Made by a program: the position numbers and the translations under genes. Positions 23,041-38,000 of a stretch of DNA of 64,000 bases are shown here, one piece after another (within the stretch, counting starts at the first letter, position 1; each line of letters opens with the position of its first letter). The notes beneath the pieces are model-generated. The model ran no database searches and was not told the origin of the DNA. It saw only the letters and a program-made list of their open reading frames with translations. Origin of the DNA: Romanomermis culicivorax (Eukaryota; Nematoda; Enoplea; Mermithida; Mermithidae); assembly GCA_963922205.1 (NCBI GenBank), contig CAWUHX010000223.1:1-64000 (forward strand), read 5' to 3'.

Positions 23041-26000
23041 AGGGAAAAATAACAAAAAAAAGAAAAAAAAATTATAAAAACGTTAAATTTAAACAGAATA
23101 AATAAAAAGAGAAACACAAAAAAAACGAAAAACTGAACAAAGCAATAACAAAACACAAAAAGTAAAAAAAGAAAACAAACAATTTTGTAAAATGATAACA
23201 AAAGTAAAAAAACGAAAAATGAACAAAAACGAAAAATGAACAAAAACAAGAAAGATTGAAAAAAAGATTAATAATAAAAAACAAAAAAACAAAAAGACAC
23301 AAAAAAAACAAAACAAAAAAAGACAAAAAAACAAAAAAAAAATAAAAACATAAAATTTATACGGAATAAACAAAAAGAGTAACACAAAAAACGAAAAACT
23401 GAACAAAGTAAAAACAAAACACTAAAATTGAAAAATAAAACAAAAATTTTGTAAAATGATAACAAAAAGAAAAAAACCAAAAATGAACAAAAACAAGAAA
23501 GATTGAAATAACAGATTAATAATAAAAACAAAAAAACAAAACAAACAAAACAAAAAAAGACAAAAAAATAAAAACATTAAATTTAAACAAGTAAATGAGA
23601 AAAATAAAAAAAACAAAAAACTGAACAAAGCAAAAACAAAACACAAAAATTAAAAAAGAAAACAAAAATTTTGTAAAATGATAACAAAAGTAAAAAAACG
23701 AAAAATGAACAAAAACAAGAAAGATTGAAATAACAGATTGATAATAAAAAACAAAAAAACAAAACAAACAAAACAAAAAAAGACAAAAAAAGACAAAAAA
23801 TAATAAAAACATAAAATTTAAACGGAATAAATAAAAAGAGTAACACAAAAAACGAAAAACTGAACAAAGTAAAAACAAAACACAAAAAGTAAAAAAGAAA
23901 ACAAAAATTTTGTAAAATGATAACAAAAGTAAAAAAACGAAAAATGAACAAAAACAAGAAAGATTGAAATAACAGATTAATAATAAAAAACAAAAAAACA
24001 AAACAAACAAAACAAAAAAAGACAAAAAAACAAAAACAAAATAAAAACATTAAATTTAAACAAGTAAATGAGAAAAATAAAAAAAACAAAAAACTGAACA
24101 AAGCAAAAACAAAACACAAAAATTAAAAAAGAAAACAAAAATTCTGTAAAATGATAACAAAAGTAAAAAAACGAAAAATGAACAAAAACAAGAAAGATTG
24201 AAATAACAGATTAATAATAAAAAACAAAAAAAACAAAAAGACACAAAAAAACAAAACAAAAAAAGACAAAGAAAAACAAAAAAAAATATAAAAACATAAA
24301 ATTAATACGGAATAAATAAAAAGAGTAACACAAAAAACGAAAAACTGAACAAAGTAAAAACAAAACACAAAAAGTAAAAAAGAAAACAAAAAGTAAAAAA
24401 GAAAACAAGAATTTTGTAAAATGATAACAAAAGTAAAAAAAAAACGAAAAATGAACAAAAACAAGAAAGATTGAAATAACAGATTAATAATAAAAACAAG
24501 AAAACAAAACAAACAAAACAAAAAAAGACAAAAAAAACAAAAACAATATAAAAACATTAAATTTAAACAAGTAAATGAGAAAAGTAAAAAAACAAAAAAC
24601 TGAACAAAGCAATAACAAAACACAAAAACTGAAAAAAACAAACAATTTTGTAAAATGATAACCAAAGTAAAAAAACGAAGGATGAAAAAAACAAGATAAA
24701 ATAAAATCAGAAAATAAAAATAAAAAAGTAAAAAAAAAACAAAAAAGAGGCAATAAACAAAAATAAAATAAAAACATAAAATTTAAACAGAATAAACAAA
24801 AAGACAAAAACAAAAAAAAACGAAAAATTGGAAAGCAATAACAAAACACGGAAGATAAAAAAACAAAACAAAAAATTTGGTAAAATAATGGCAAAAGTAA
24901 AAAAAACGAAACATGAACAAAAACAAAATAAAATGAAATAAGAAAATAATAATTAAAAAGTAAAAAAACAAAAAAGACGCAAATAAAAACAAAATAAAAA
25001 CATAAAAATTAAACAAAATAAATACAAAGAGTAACACAAAAAACGAAAAACTGAAAAAAGCAAAAACAAAGCACAAAAACTGTAGAAAGAAAACAATTTT
25101 GTAAAATCATAACAGAAGTAAAAAAACCAAAAATGAACAAAAACAGGAAAGAAATAAAATGAGACAATAATAATGAAAACAAAAGTAAAAATAGATATAA
25201 ACAGAAATAAAAATAACAGAAGAGTACAACAAAAGAAAAAAAGAGAACAAGGCGTTAGCAAAACAGAAAAAGTAAAAAAAGAATCAAAACAAAATAAAAG
25301 TAGACAACTGATAAAAACACAAAAAAAGTGAGGAAATAAAATACAAAAAATAAGTAAAATAGAAAAAAAACAAAAAAAAAACAAAAAAAAAATAAAACAT
25401 GTAACAAAGAAAAAAACAAGAACAAAATTATAAATTACTAAATAAGAAAAAAAAAGTCGAAAGAAAATCGAAAGTAGCATAAAAACCAAAAAAATAAAAA
25501 CGATAAGGATACCAAAAAAAACAAAAAAGTAAACAAACAAAAACAATAAAATCTCAAAATAAGTAAAAAAAATTAAAATAAAAAAACATCAAAAACAATT
25601 GCAAAAAACTAACGAGTATAACAATAAAAAACAAAAGTAAACAAACTAAAAAAGGAAAAAATGAAACAAAAAAATTTCAAAATAGGGGAAGATAGAAAAA
25701 AATAGAGCAAAAAGTAAAGAGGACAAAAAATGAAACAAAAACAAAAAATAATAAAAACGAAAAGTGAAATGAAATGATGAAATAATAATGAAAAAAGTAA
25801 AACATACATAGATATAAAAAAACAACACAATAAACAAAAAAAACAACACACAAAAAACAAAAAAAAAGAACAAACAATAAAGAAAACTGATAACACATAA
25901 AACAAAAGAAACAAAAAGTAAAAACTGAAAAATGAACAAAAAAGAGAAAAAAATGGAATGAGTGAATAACAATGAAAACAAAAGTAAAAATAGATAAAAA

Positions 26001-27285
26001 CACAAAATTAAAAATAAATAAAAAAGAGTAACACAAAAAAGCAAAAAACTGAACAAAGCAATAACAAAACACAAAAAGTTGAGAAAGAAAACAAACAATC
26101 AAGTAAAATAATGACAACGAAAACAAGTAAAAAAACGAAATATGAACAAAAAAAGAAAAAAAGAAACGAGAGGATGACAATGAAAAAAAAGTAAAAATAA
26201 GAAAAACACAAAATTAAAATAAATAAATAAAAAAACACAAAGCGTTAACAACACACAAAAAGTAAAAAAAGAAAACAAACAATATAGTAATAATAAAGAA
26301 AACAAAAGTAAAAAATTGATAAAAGTACAAAATAAAAAAAAAGAATAACAAATCAAACCAAGAATTCAACAAAAAAAACAAGACACAAAAAAGGAAGAAA
26401 CTAAAAAAAACAATATAATAAAGTGAAAACATGAAAAATAAAGAAAAACAAAAAAGTAGAGTAATAAAAATAAAAAAAATGAAAAAAAACAAAAACGAAA
26501 AATTAACAAAGAAGATAAAAGAAATTAGAGGATAATAACGAAAACAAAAGAAAAAAATAGAAAAAACATAAAATGAAAAAGTGGAACACAAAAAACCAAA
26601 AACTGAACAAAAAAAAACACACGAAAGCTAAAAAAAGAAAACAAATAGTATTGTAAAATGGAAATTAAAAACTAAAAAAGGAACAAAAAGAGAAAAAATG
26701 GTAGAATAATAATAGAAACAAAAGTAAAAAATAAATATACAAAATAAAAAAAAAGAAATAAAAAAGACCATAAACTAAAAAAATAAGTTCACACAAAAAT
26801 TAAAAGAAGACAACAAATAATATGGTAAGATGAACAAATAAAAACAACAAAAAATTAAAAATTAAAAAAAACAATATAGAAAAATGGTAACAAGTAAAAC
26901 AAAAAAATGAAAAATAGACAAAAAAGAAAACACCGAAATGAGAGAATAATAATGAAAAAAGTTTAAAAAAATAAATAAAAAAGAGTAAAACAAAAAACCA
27001 AGAACAGAGCAAAAAAACAAAACAACAATAAATAAAGAAAAGAAAACAATCAATATGGTAAAATGATAACAAATAAAACAATAAAAACAAAAATTAAAAA
27101 AAACGAAAAATGAACAAAAAGAAGAGGAAAATGAGATGAAAGAATTATAATAAAAACAAAAATAAAAACATAAAATTGAAAAAAAACAAATAAAAAAAGA
27201 GTAGCATAACAAACCAAGAACTCAACAAAAAAACAACAAACAGAAAGTAAAAAAGGAAAAAAATAAACAACATAGTGAAATGAAA
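23041..27285 (+). repeat. A-rich satellite, ~225-275-bp unit, decaying rightwards
   Basis: The anchor ACAAGAAAGATTGAAATAAC recurs at about 23247, 23491, 23716, 23956, 24191 and 24465, spaced about 225-275 bp. Each unit also carries CAGATTAATAATAAAAA and a TTTGTAAAATGATAAC segment. After about 25 kb the units diverge but TTTGTAAAAT or TATAGTAATAAT-like anchors persist to about 27.06 kb. The long minus-strand frames are Phe/Cys/Leu low complexity. Confidence 0.85.
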
Positions 27286-27685
27286 AAAAATTAAAAAATG
27301 AGAAGAAAGATAAAAATAAAAGTAATAGATAAAAATAAAATAAAAACAAAAGAAAATGAAAATAAAAATAAAAATGAAAATAAAAATAAAAATAAAAACA
27401 AAAATAAAAATAAAAAAAAACTAAAAATAAAAATAAAAATAAAAATAAAAATAAAAATAAAAATAAAAATAAAAAAATCAAAAATGAAAATAAAAGTCAA
27501 AATCAAAATGAAAAAATTAAAAAAAATTAACAAAATAAAAAAACAAAAAAAAATAAAGAAATAAAATAAAACCAAAAATAAAAGTAAAAAAATTCATATT
27601 AAAAAAAATAAAGATAAAAATAAAAATGGGAGAAAAATAAAAAGAGAAGAAAAAAAGAAAGGGAAAAAATAATAAGGGAAACCAA
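27286..27685. repeat. (AAAAAT)n microsatellite tract
   Basis: Nearly perfect AAAAAT units around 27360-27480 within A-rich DNA. Nothing else seen. Confidence 0.9.
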
Positions 27686-27689
27686 TCAG

Positions 27690-28960
27690 AATGTACGTGG
27701 GAAAAGTGGGCGCGTCTTTATAATGGAGTGAAACGGTAGAGAATAACTTCAAATGAATGCCGAAGTGGGAGGAGCTATAACATGTATATTAATTTAACCA
27801 ATCAAAATGTGCGCAATGAAAAGTGGGCGCGGTTTCATGGTTCAAATGAAACGCCAAAAATTGAGTTTAATAAAAACAAATCAAAAAATGGGGAGGAGCT
27901 TAAATTTTTACTCCAATCAAACTAATCAAAATGCACTTGGGAAAAGTGGGCGGGGTTTTGCAGTCAATGTGGAACATCAAAAAAATGAGTTGAAAAAAGT
28001 CATAAAATCAATAAAGTGGGAGGGGCTACAATGATCAAACCAGTCAGAAAAGTACCTGAGAAAAGTGGGCGTGGTTTTATAGTCGAGATGAAAGGTAAAA
28101 AAATGGGTACATGCAAATCAATAAATCGATAAAGTGGGAGGAGCCAGACTACGCATTATAGTTCAACCAGTCAAAATGATCAAGCATTGAGACGAGAGCA
28201 ATAGCTTCGATTTGATTGGCCGAAAAAATTTATCGATTTTTTTAGTTTTGTTCTGACAAATTTGTTTTATAGTAGAGATGAAACGTCAAAAATTTGAGTT
28301 CAAAAAAGAATCGATCGATAAAGTGGGAGGAGCTACAATATTTATCCAATTGAACGAATCAGAAAAGTATGGGCGGGATTTTATGGCAAAGCTCAAATGT
28401 CAAAAATTGGCTCGAAGAAAGGATCAATCGATAAAGTGGGAGGAGCTAGGATGCTCATTTTGATCGAACCAGTCAAAATGTACTTATGAAAAGTGGGCGG
28501 GTTTTTATAGTGGAGGTGAAACATCCAAAAATTGGGTTTGAAAAAAAACAACCACTCAAAATGGTGGGAGGAGCTAAAATATTAGTTTTAATCAAGTCAA
28601 AATGTTCGCAGGAAAAATGGGCGGGGTTTTGTAGTGAGGACGAAAAATCAAAAATGGCATGAAAAAAATAAATCAATATAGTGGGAGGAGCTAAAACCTG
28701 TCAAAACGTACACGTGAAAAGTGGGCGGAGTTTCATGGTGGAGGTGGAAAATTCAAAAATTATGTTTGGAAGAACCAATCAAAAAAGTGGGAGGAGCTAC
28801 CATACAATTGAAAAAGTGAAAAAGTACCGAGGAAAAGTGGGCGGGGTTTATATTCGAGATGAAACGTAAAAAAAATGGGTTCAAAGAAAAAGAATTAAAG
28901 TGTAAAATGTGGAAAAAATAGGAGGAGCTACTACAATTTAAATTTTTAAAAACAGGAGGG
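27690..28960 (+). repeat. ~120-bp tandem repeat with GC-box and GTGGGAGGAGCT motifs
   Basis: Two G-rich words alternate in AT-rich DNA: AAAAGTGGGCGGGGTTTTAT and AAAGTGGGAGGAGCTAAAAT. The first recurs near 27706, 27823, 27947, 28066, 28366, 28492, 28616, 28720 and 28838, mostly 104-126 bp apart. A third shared word is CCAGTCAAAATG. Units are too diverged to be recent. The array ends about 115 bp before the 3' end of the cysteine-rich gene. Confidence 0.88.
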
Positions 28961-29073
28961 AAAATGTTTAAATTTAAAAATTTAAAAATTTTTTTTCAAA
29001 TATTATTAAATCGACCAAATACAAGAGTTTAAAGTGCTTTTTAAATTGAAAAATTGTAAAATGTTGTAAACCA

Positions 29074-32000
29074 TTAAATTTCAAAATTTTCGTCCGCCTG
29101 ACCATGTTGATCGAACGCTCCTCCTTCCTCGTATTCGACGCAACACGAATCGACATTGTAAAACAGACCGGTCTGGACGTACAATAAATCGGCTTTAAAC
29201 TAAAAGTGTAAAGTGTAAACAATTTTTGGTGTAAAGTGGATTTTTTCGCTTTACAGATTTGTAAAGCGCCGTATCTTCGATTAGAAAATTTTTGTAAAGT
29301 TCTTTTTTCGGTTTGTACGGTTCTTCGGGGCATTCGATTCGACGGGTAATTATGCAACGTTCGAAACATTTTCTATATCTAGAAAAAAAATGTAAACTTT
29401 TTTTTGGTTTTTTTTAAATTTTTTACCTTTTTTTGGTTTTTTTTAATTTTTTTTTAATTTTAAAATTTTTTTTTTTATTTTTAATTTTTTTTTTCTAATT
29501 TTTTGTTTATTTTTCCATTTTTTAATTTTTTTTTCATCTTTCAAATTTTTTTTGTTTTTATATTTTTTATTTGTTTTTTTATTTTTTTTTGATTTTCCTA
29601 ATTTTCTTTTAAATTTCTTTATTTTTTGATTTTCCTAATTTTCTTTTAAATTTCTTTTTTCTTTAATTTTTAAAAATTTTTTCAATTTTTTTCATTTTTA
29701 ATTTTTTTTATTCCTATTCTTTTGTTTATTTTTCCATTTTTTCCGTTTTTTTCATTTTTCTAATTTTTTTTGTTTCTTTAATATTTTTCTATTCTCAATT
29801 TTTCTTTTTTTTTAATTTTCTTACTTTTTCTATTTTTTAATTTTTCTTTATTTTCTAATTTTTTTTGAATTTTTAAAATTTTTCCAAGTTTCAATTTTTT
29901 TTTTCATTTTCAATTGCTTTTATTTTTTTATTTTTTGTTTTTTTTCCAAATTTTAAAATTTTTTTTGTTTTTTTTTGTTTTTGTGTTTTTTAATTCTATA
30001 TTTTCTTGCTTTTTTATTTTTTTTTTGTTTTTTCTTTTTTTTCCAAATTTTTAAATTTTTTTAAAGTTTCAATTTTTTTTCACTTTTAACTTTTTTATTT
30101 CTTTTTTTTTGTTTTGTTTTTCCGTTTTTTAATTTTTTTCATTTTTCAAATTTTTTTGTTTTTGTTTTTATATTTTTTTATTCTTAATTTTTTTATTTCT
30201 TATTTTTCATTTATTTCTCCATTTTTTAAATTTTTAAATTTTTTTTGTTTCTTTTGTTTTTATATTTTTTATTCTTTATTCTTCATTTTTTCTTTTTTCT
30301 TTTTTTGTTTTTTGTTTTTCATATTTATATTTTTCATTCTTTATTTTATTCTTTTTTAATTTTCTTTATTTTTTAATTTTTAACTTTTTAACTTTTTACA
30401 AATCTCAATTTTTTTCAAGTTCCAATTTTTTTCATTTTCAATTATTTTTATTTCGTATTTTTTTGTTTTGTTTTTCCATTTTTTCATTTTTTTTCATTTT
30501 TCCAATTTTTTTGTCTTCATATATTTTTATTCTTTTTTTTCTTTTTTTAGTTTTCTTGATTTTTTTTAATTTTAAAATTTTTTTCACGTTTCAGTTTTTG
30601 TCATTTTTATTTTTTTGCTTAATTTTTCTTTTTGGTTTATTTTTCTATTTTTTCATTATATTTTCATTTTTAAATTTTTTTTATTTTTTGTTTTTATATT
30701 TTTTTATTCTTTATTATTTTTTTTTGTTTTTTGGTTTTATATTCTGGTATTCTTTGTTTTTTTTTTCTTTTTTAATTTTCTTTTTTTTGTTTATTTTTCC
30801 ATTTTTTTCTTTCTTTTTATCATTTTTTAATTTTTTTCCTTTTTTTATTTTTCTTAATTTTTTTTCATTTTTCATTTTTCAATTTTCTTTAGTTTTTTTT
30901 CTTTTTTTAATTTTCTTTATTTTTTTTATTTTTTCAATTTTCTCAATTTTTTTAAATTTTCTTGATTAATTTTGTTTAATTTTTAATTTTTTTTCAAATT
31001 TAAATTTCTTTCATTTTAAATTTTTTTATTTCTAATTTTTTTGTTTTTTTCAATTTTTTTGCTTTTTTCATTTTTAAAATTTTTTTGTTTATTTTTCAAT
31101 TTTTCAATTTTTTTGATTTCTTTTTTTGTTTATTATTCCATTTTTTCGTTTTTTGCATTTTTCTATTTTTTTGTTCTCTGTTTTTATATTTTATATTTTT
31201 TTCATTTTTATTTTTTTATTCCTTATTTTTTGTTTATTCTTCCATTTTTTTATTTTTTTCTTCATTTTTCCAATTTTGTTTTGTTTCTTGTTTTTATATT
31301 TTTATATTCTTTTTATTCTTTTTCTAATTTTTTTTAACTTTTTAATTTTTTAATTTTTTTTATTTCTAATGTTTACAATTTTTTACAACAATGTAATTTG
31401 TACGTGTAACTTACTCGCAAACTTTGGTCATCGATTCAACTAATTTGGAACGGGATTTCGATGATCCAATTTTTTCGCCGCTACAGGACGTCTGAAATTT
31501 TGTTAACTTTACAATTTTAGTGGTCAGTGTAAACTTGAAGCACGAAAAAGTCTCGAATTTATGCAACTTTACACTTTTGAAGGCGGTGTAAAGTTAAATT
31601 TTCTTTTTAAAAAATATCTTTACACTTTTACTGGTTAGTGTAAAGTCGAAATTGACAGAAATCCGGAAAAATACCAAATTCATCCAACTTTACACTTTTG
31701 AAAGCGGTGTAAAGTTCAATTAATTAAAAAACATAATTATTTGAAAAAGTGTGAAATTTGGATAAATATACGTTCTTAATGTTTCGTGTAAAGCTGTATT
31801 GGGTAAAAACTGAAAACATCCTAAATTTATACAACTTTACACTTTACAAAGGAGCGTAAAGTTCAATTGATTTAAACAAATTTCATCACTGAAAGTTCCC
31901 AAGCTTTTGATAACTTTACATTTTTAATGGTTAGTGTAAAGTTGAAATTATCAAAAACGGAAAACGTGTAAAATTTATACAACTTTACACTTTTTAAGGA

Positions 32001-35000
32001 ATTGTAAACTTAAATCTAAAAAATATCCTATCTGCAAATTTCTTAAATTTGAATAAATTCACAATTTTGTGGTCAGTGTAAAGTGAAACAACCAAAAATG
32101 AAAAAGTCTCAAATTTTCAAATTTTACACTTTTCAAAGACAGTGTAAAGTTTAAACTACCAAGATCTGAGAAGTTAGTGTAAAGTTAAATTCATTTAAAA
32201 AATATCAAATCCAAAAATTTTGAAAACTGGGATAAATTTACACTTTCAATGGTCGGTGTAAAGCGGAATTTGGCCAAAACTAGAAGAAAATTTGAAATTT
32301 ATACAACTTTACACTTTTTTAAAAGCACTGTAAAGTTGAATTAATTCCGAAAAATCATTTCTGAAAATGTTTGCAATTTTGAATAACTTTACACATTTAA
32401 TTGTCAGTGTAAAGTTAAAATCGCAAAAAACTGAAAACGTCTAAAATTTATTCAACTTTACACTTTTTGGAGAAACTGTAAACTTGAATCTAAAAAAATT
32501 TCATCCCTGCAAATTTCTGAAATTTGAATAAATTCACATTTTAGTGGTCAGTGTAAAGTTGAGGCATGCAAAAAATGAAAAGGTCTGAAATTTATAAACT
32601 TTACACTTTTAAAAGATGGTGTAAAGTATAAACTACAAAGTACTGAGAACTTCTGACATTAAAATAACTTTATACTTTTTAAAGTTAGTGTAAAGTTAAA
32701 TTCGTTAAGAATATATCAAATCCGAAAATTTCGAAAACTGGGATAATTTGGCAAAAACTGGAAAAATTTGAAATTTATACAACTTTACACTTTTTAGAAG
32801 AACTATAAAGCTGAATTAATTTTTTAAAATCGTTTCTGAAAACATTCGCAATTTTGATAACTTTACATTTTTAATTGTTGGTGTAAAGTTGAAATCACCA
32901 AAAACTGCAAACGTCTAAAATTTAAACAATTTTACACCTTTTAGGGGCAATGTAAAGTTGAATTTATTAAAAATATCAGAAATTTAAAAAAGTTTACACT
33001 TATAATCGTCGTTGTAAAGTTGAAATTTAAAAAATTGAAAACATTGGAAATTTATACAATTTTACACTTTTTAAAATTGGTGTAAACTCAAATTAATTCA
33101 ACAATTAATGTGTTAAATTTGGATATCTTTACACTTTTAATTGTCGGTGTAAAATTGAAACGATAAAAAAACGACTCACTCGAATTTACGTAACTTTACA
33201 CTTTTTACAGGCTGTGTAAAGTGTTTTAATTAAAATAATATCAGCACTGAAAATTTCTGAACATTTGATATCTTTACAACACTTTTAGTGGTTAGTGTAA
33301 AGTTCAAATCATCACAAATTGAAAACATTTCAAGTTCATACGACTTTACACTTTTTAAGAGTGGTGTAAAGTTAAATTCATTGAAAAATATCTTTTCTGA
33401 AAACTTGAAGAATTTTGACATCTTTAAACTTTTGATGATTGGTGTAAAGTTTAAATTAACACACACTGGAAACGGCTGAAATTCAGGCAACTTTAAACTT
33501 TTTATGGGCCGTGTAAAGTTATATTTATTAAAGAATATCATCTTTGAAAATATCGCATATTAAAATAAATTTACACTTTCAATGATCAGTGTAAAGTCGA
33601 AACTTGAAAAAGTCCTAAAATTATACAACTTTACACTTGTAACAGTGGTGTAAAGTAAAATTCTTTAGGAAATAATATCTTTGAATACTTCCGAAATTTT
33701 GATATCTTAACACATTTAGTGGTTAGTGTAAAGTTTAAATTCACAAAAACAAAAATTTAGGCAACTTTACACTTTTTATAGGCAGTGTAAAGTTAAATTC
33801 ATTTAACAATATCATCTATGAAATTGTCTGTCATTGTAAAGTTGAAATTGACGAAAATCGAAAACATCCGAAATTCATTAGACTTTACACTTTTGAAGGC
33901 AGTGTAAAGTCATTAAAAATATCATATCAGCGAATTTTTGAAATTCGAGTAAATTTACATTTTAGTGTTCAGTGTAAAGTTCAAACCACCAAAAACTAAA
34001 AATGTTTGGAGTTTACATAACTTTACACTTTTTATGAGCAGTGTAAACATATATTTAACATTTCGAAAAATGTCTAAAATTTCAACGGCATAACACTTTC
34101 AATGGTTGGTGTAAAGTTCAATGAAACAATAAATTATCGCCTCTAAACACCGCATCATGGGTTTAGATAACTTTACACTTTCAATGGTTAGTGCTGAGTG
34201 TAAAGTTGAATTAACCGAAAAATTATCATACATGAAAACTTTTGAAATTTTGACAACTTTACACTTTCAAAAGTTAGTGTAAAGTCCACTTTGCACTATT
34301 AATAGTAAGTGTAAAGTTGGATTTATTAACCAAATTTGCCTGCAGTATTTCATCAACTTTACACTTATGATGATTTATGTATTTCCAAAATTCTCATGTC
34401 CGAAATTTCAACAACTTTTCACTGGATGTAGTAAGTGTAAAGTTGAATTTACAACAAAGTTTGCATTAACTGGTTAGTGTAAAGATGATTGGTGTAAAGT
34501 TCATTTTACCGGAAAATTCTTTCCCGTGAAAATGTTTAAAATTTCAACAATAGAGCTGTTTAATATTTGGTGTAAAATCGGATTTACCTAGAAATTTATA
34601 ACGTCTAAAATTTTGACAACTTACAATGATTAGTGTAAAGTTTAATTTTTCGAAAAATTTTGATCTCCCGAAATTTATGAACTTTGCACAAAAATGGTCA
34701 GTGTAAAGTTGAATCTATCAACAAATTCTCATATCTGATGATGTCTGAAATTTGTACAACTTTACACTCCAAATCATAGGTGTAAATTGAATTTATTAAC
34801 AAATTCTCATCTGCAAAAAACGTTCGAAATTTGCAGCTTTACACTTTCAATCAATAGTGTAAAGTTGAATTTATCAAAATATTCTCATCTCTGGTGATGT
34901 GTGAAGTTCCGCCAACTTTACACTTTCAACTATTAGTGTAAAGTCGAGTTGACCAACAAATGCTCATCTCTGATGATAGGTGAAATTTTGAAGACTCTGT

Positions 35001-38000
35001 TGTGTAAAGTTGATTTCGTCAAAAAATACTCATTCATCAAAACAAATGAAATTTGACGAATTTACACTTCCAATCATTGGTGTAATGTTGAATTCGCCAA
35101 CCAATTCTTATCTCTGAAAACGTTCGAAAATTGACAAATTTACACTTTTAATCATTAGTGTAAAGTTGAATATACCAACCAATTCTCATCTCTGAAAACG
35201 TTCGAAAATAATAAACTTTACACTTCCAATCATTGGTGTAAAGTTTAATTTACCAACAAATTCTTATCTTGACGGCTGGAATTTTGACAACTTTACACTA
35301 GCAATCATTGGTGTAAAGTTTAATTTATCAACTATTTTTCATTTTGGAAGCTGTGTGAAAATTAATTTTACACTCCGAATCATTAGTGTAAAGTTGAATT
35401 TACCAACAAATTCTGATCTCTGATGATGCCTGAAACATAGCACCTTAGACTTCTAATAGTCAGTGTAAAGTTGAATTCTTCAAGAAATTCTCATATGTGA
35501 GGATGTCTGAAATGTTTCCAACTTTACACTCCAAATCATTAGTGTAAAGTTGAATTTATCGACAAATACTGGTCTCTGAAGGTGCCTGAAAATTACCACT
35601 TTACACTTCTCATGATCAGTTTAAAGGTGAATTCATCAAGAAATTCTCATATCTGAGGATGTCTGAAGTTTTTACAACTTTACACTTCAAATCATTAGTG
35701 TAAAGTTGAATTTATCAAAAAATTATGATATCTGAAGGTGCCTGAAATTTACCACTTTAAACTTCTAATGGTCAGTGTAAAATTGAATTTATCAAGAAAT
35801 TCTCATATCTGAGGATGCCTGAAATTTTTACCATTTTACACTTCAAAGCATTAGTGTAAAATTAAATATATTGTCAAATTCTGATCTTTGAAAACATTTG
35901 AAATTTGCAACTTTCAATCATCAGTGTAAAGCTCAATTTACGAACCAATTCTTATCTCTGGAATCGTTCAAAAATTGACAAATTTACACTTTTAATTTCT
36001 AGTGTAAAGTTGAATTTACCAGCAAATTCACATTTCCGAAGATGTCTGAAATTTTCACAAATTTACACTTTCAATCATCGGTGTAAACTCGAATTTGCCA
36101 CAAATTCTCATCTCTGAAAACGTCTGAAATTTGATAACTCTTTACACTTTAAATAACTAGTGTAAAGTCGAATCGGAAAATATCTGAAATTTCGACAACT
36201 TTACACTTCTAAAGGTCGGCGAAAAGTTAATGTTAAAAACCCAATTTACTTGAAATATTGGAGATTTGATAATTTTACACTTTTTATGGTTGGTGTAAAG
36301 TTCAATTTGGCGAAAAATTCTCATCTCAGAAAATGTCTGAAATTTCCGCAACTTTAAACTTTTAAAAATCGGAGTAAAGTTGAATTTACAAAAAGGGCAT
36401 TTTCTGGTATTGACGGAAATTCGACAACTTCACACTTTCAATAATTAGTGTAAAGTCGGATTTACCAAAAAACTCATCCCTGAAAATGTCTGAAGTTTTG
36501 ACAACTTTACACCTTAAATTATTAGTGTAAAGTTGAATTTATCAGCATATTCTCATCTCTTAAAACGTTTGAAAATTGACCACTTTACACTTCCGATCAT
36601 TAATGCAAAGTTGAATTTACCGAAAAATCATCATCTATGAAAACGTTTGAAATCTACAACTTTACACTTGCAATCATTTGTGTAAAGTTGAATTTACCGA
36701 AAATTATCAATTCTGAAAATGTCTGTTATTTTGTCGAATTTACACTACTCTTAATCATTAGCGTAACTGGAAACGGGACATTTGACAACTTTACACTTTT
36801 TTTGGTTAGTGTAAAGTTGAATTACCTCTTAAAACGTCTGAAATTTCGACAATTTTAAACTTCCAATTAGTGGTGTAAAGTTGAATTTTAAAAACGTCAG
36901 AAATTTGACAAGTTTACACTTTTTATGATTGGTGTAAAGTGGATTTATCTCTTGAAACGTCTGAAATTTCGACAATTTTCAACTTCCAATAAGTGGTGTA
37001 AAGTTGAATTTTAAAAACCCTGTTTTCTAAAAACGTCGGAAATTGGAAAATTTTACACTTTTTATGATTGTTGTAAAGTGGATTTATCTCTTGAAACGTC
37101 TGAAATTTCGACAATTTTCAACTTCCAATTAGTGGTGTAAAGTTGAATTTTAAAAACCCTGTTTCCTAAAAACGTCGAAAATTGGAAAATTTTACACTTT
37201 TTATGATTAGTGTAAAGTGGATTTATCTCTTGAAACGTCTGAAATTTCGACAATTTTCAACTTCCAATTAGTGGTGTAAAGTTGAATTTTAAAAACCCTG
37301 TTTTCTAAAAACGTCGGAAATTTGACAAGTTTACACTTTTTATGATTGGTGTAAAGTGGATTTATCTCTTGAAACGTCTGAAATTTCGACAATTTTCAAC
37401 TTCCAATTAGTGGTGTAAAGTTGAATTTTAAAAACCCTGTTTTCTAAAAACGTCGGAAATTTGACAACTTTAAACTTTTTATGATCAGTGTAAAGTGGAT
37501 TTATCTCTTGAAACGTCTGAAATTTCGACAATTTCAAAATTCCAATTATTGGTGTAAAGTTGAATTTTAAAAACCCTGTTTTCTAAAAACGTCGGAAATT
37601 TGACATTTTTACACTTTTTATGGTTAGTGTAAAGTTGAATTATCTCTTGAAACGTCTGACATTTCGACAATTTCAAACTTCCAATTATTCGTGTAAAGTT
37701 GAATTCATAAACTCTGTTTTCTAAAAACGTCGGTAATTTGAAAAGTTTACACTTTTAATGATTAGTGTAAAGTGGAATTGTCTCTGAAAGCGCCTGTAAT
37801 TTCGACAAATTTAAATTTCAAATTATTGGTGTAAAGTTAAATTTTAAAAACCCTGTTTTCTAGGAAATTTAAAAACTTCACACTTTTTATGGTTAGTGTA
37901 AAGTGGAATTATTTTCTTAAATTGTCCGAAATTTCGACAATTTAAAACTTCCAATTATTAGTGTAAAGTTGAGTATTTAAAAACGCCCTTTTTTAAATAC

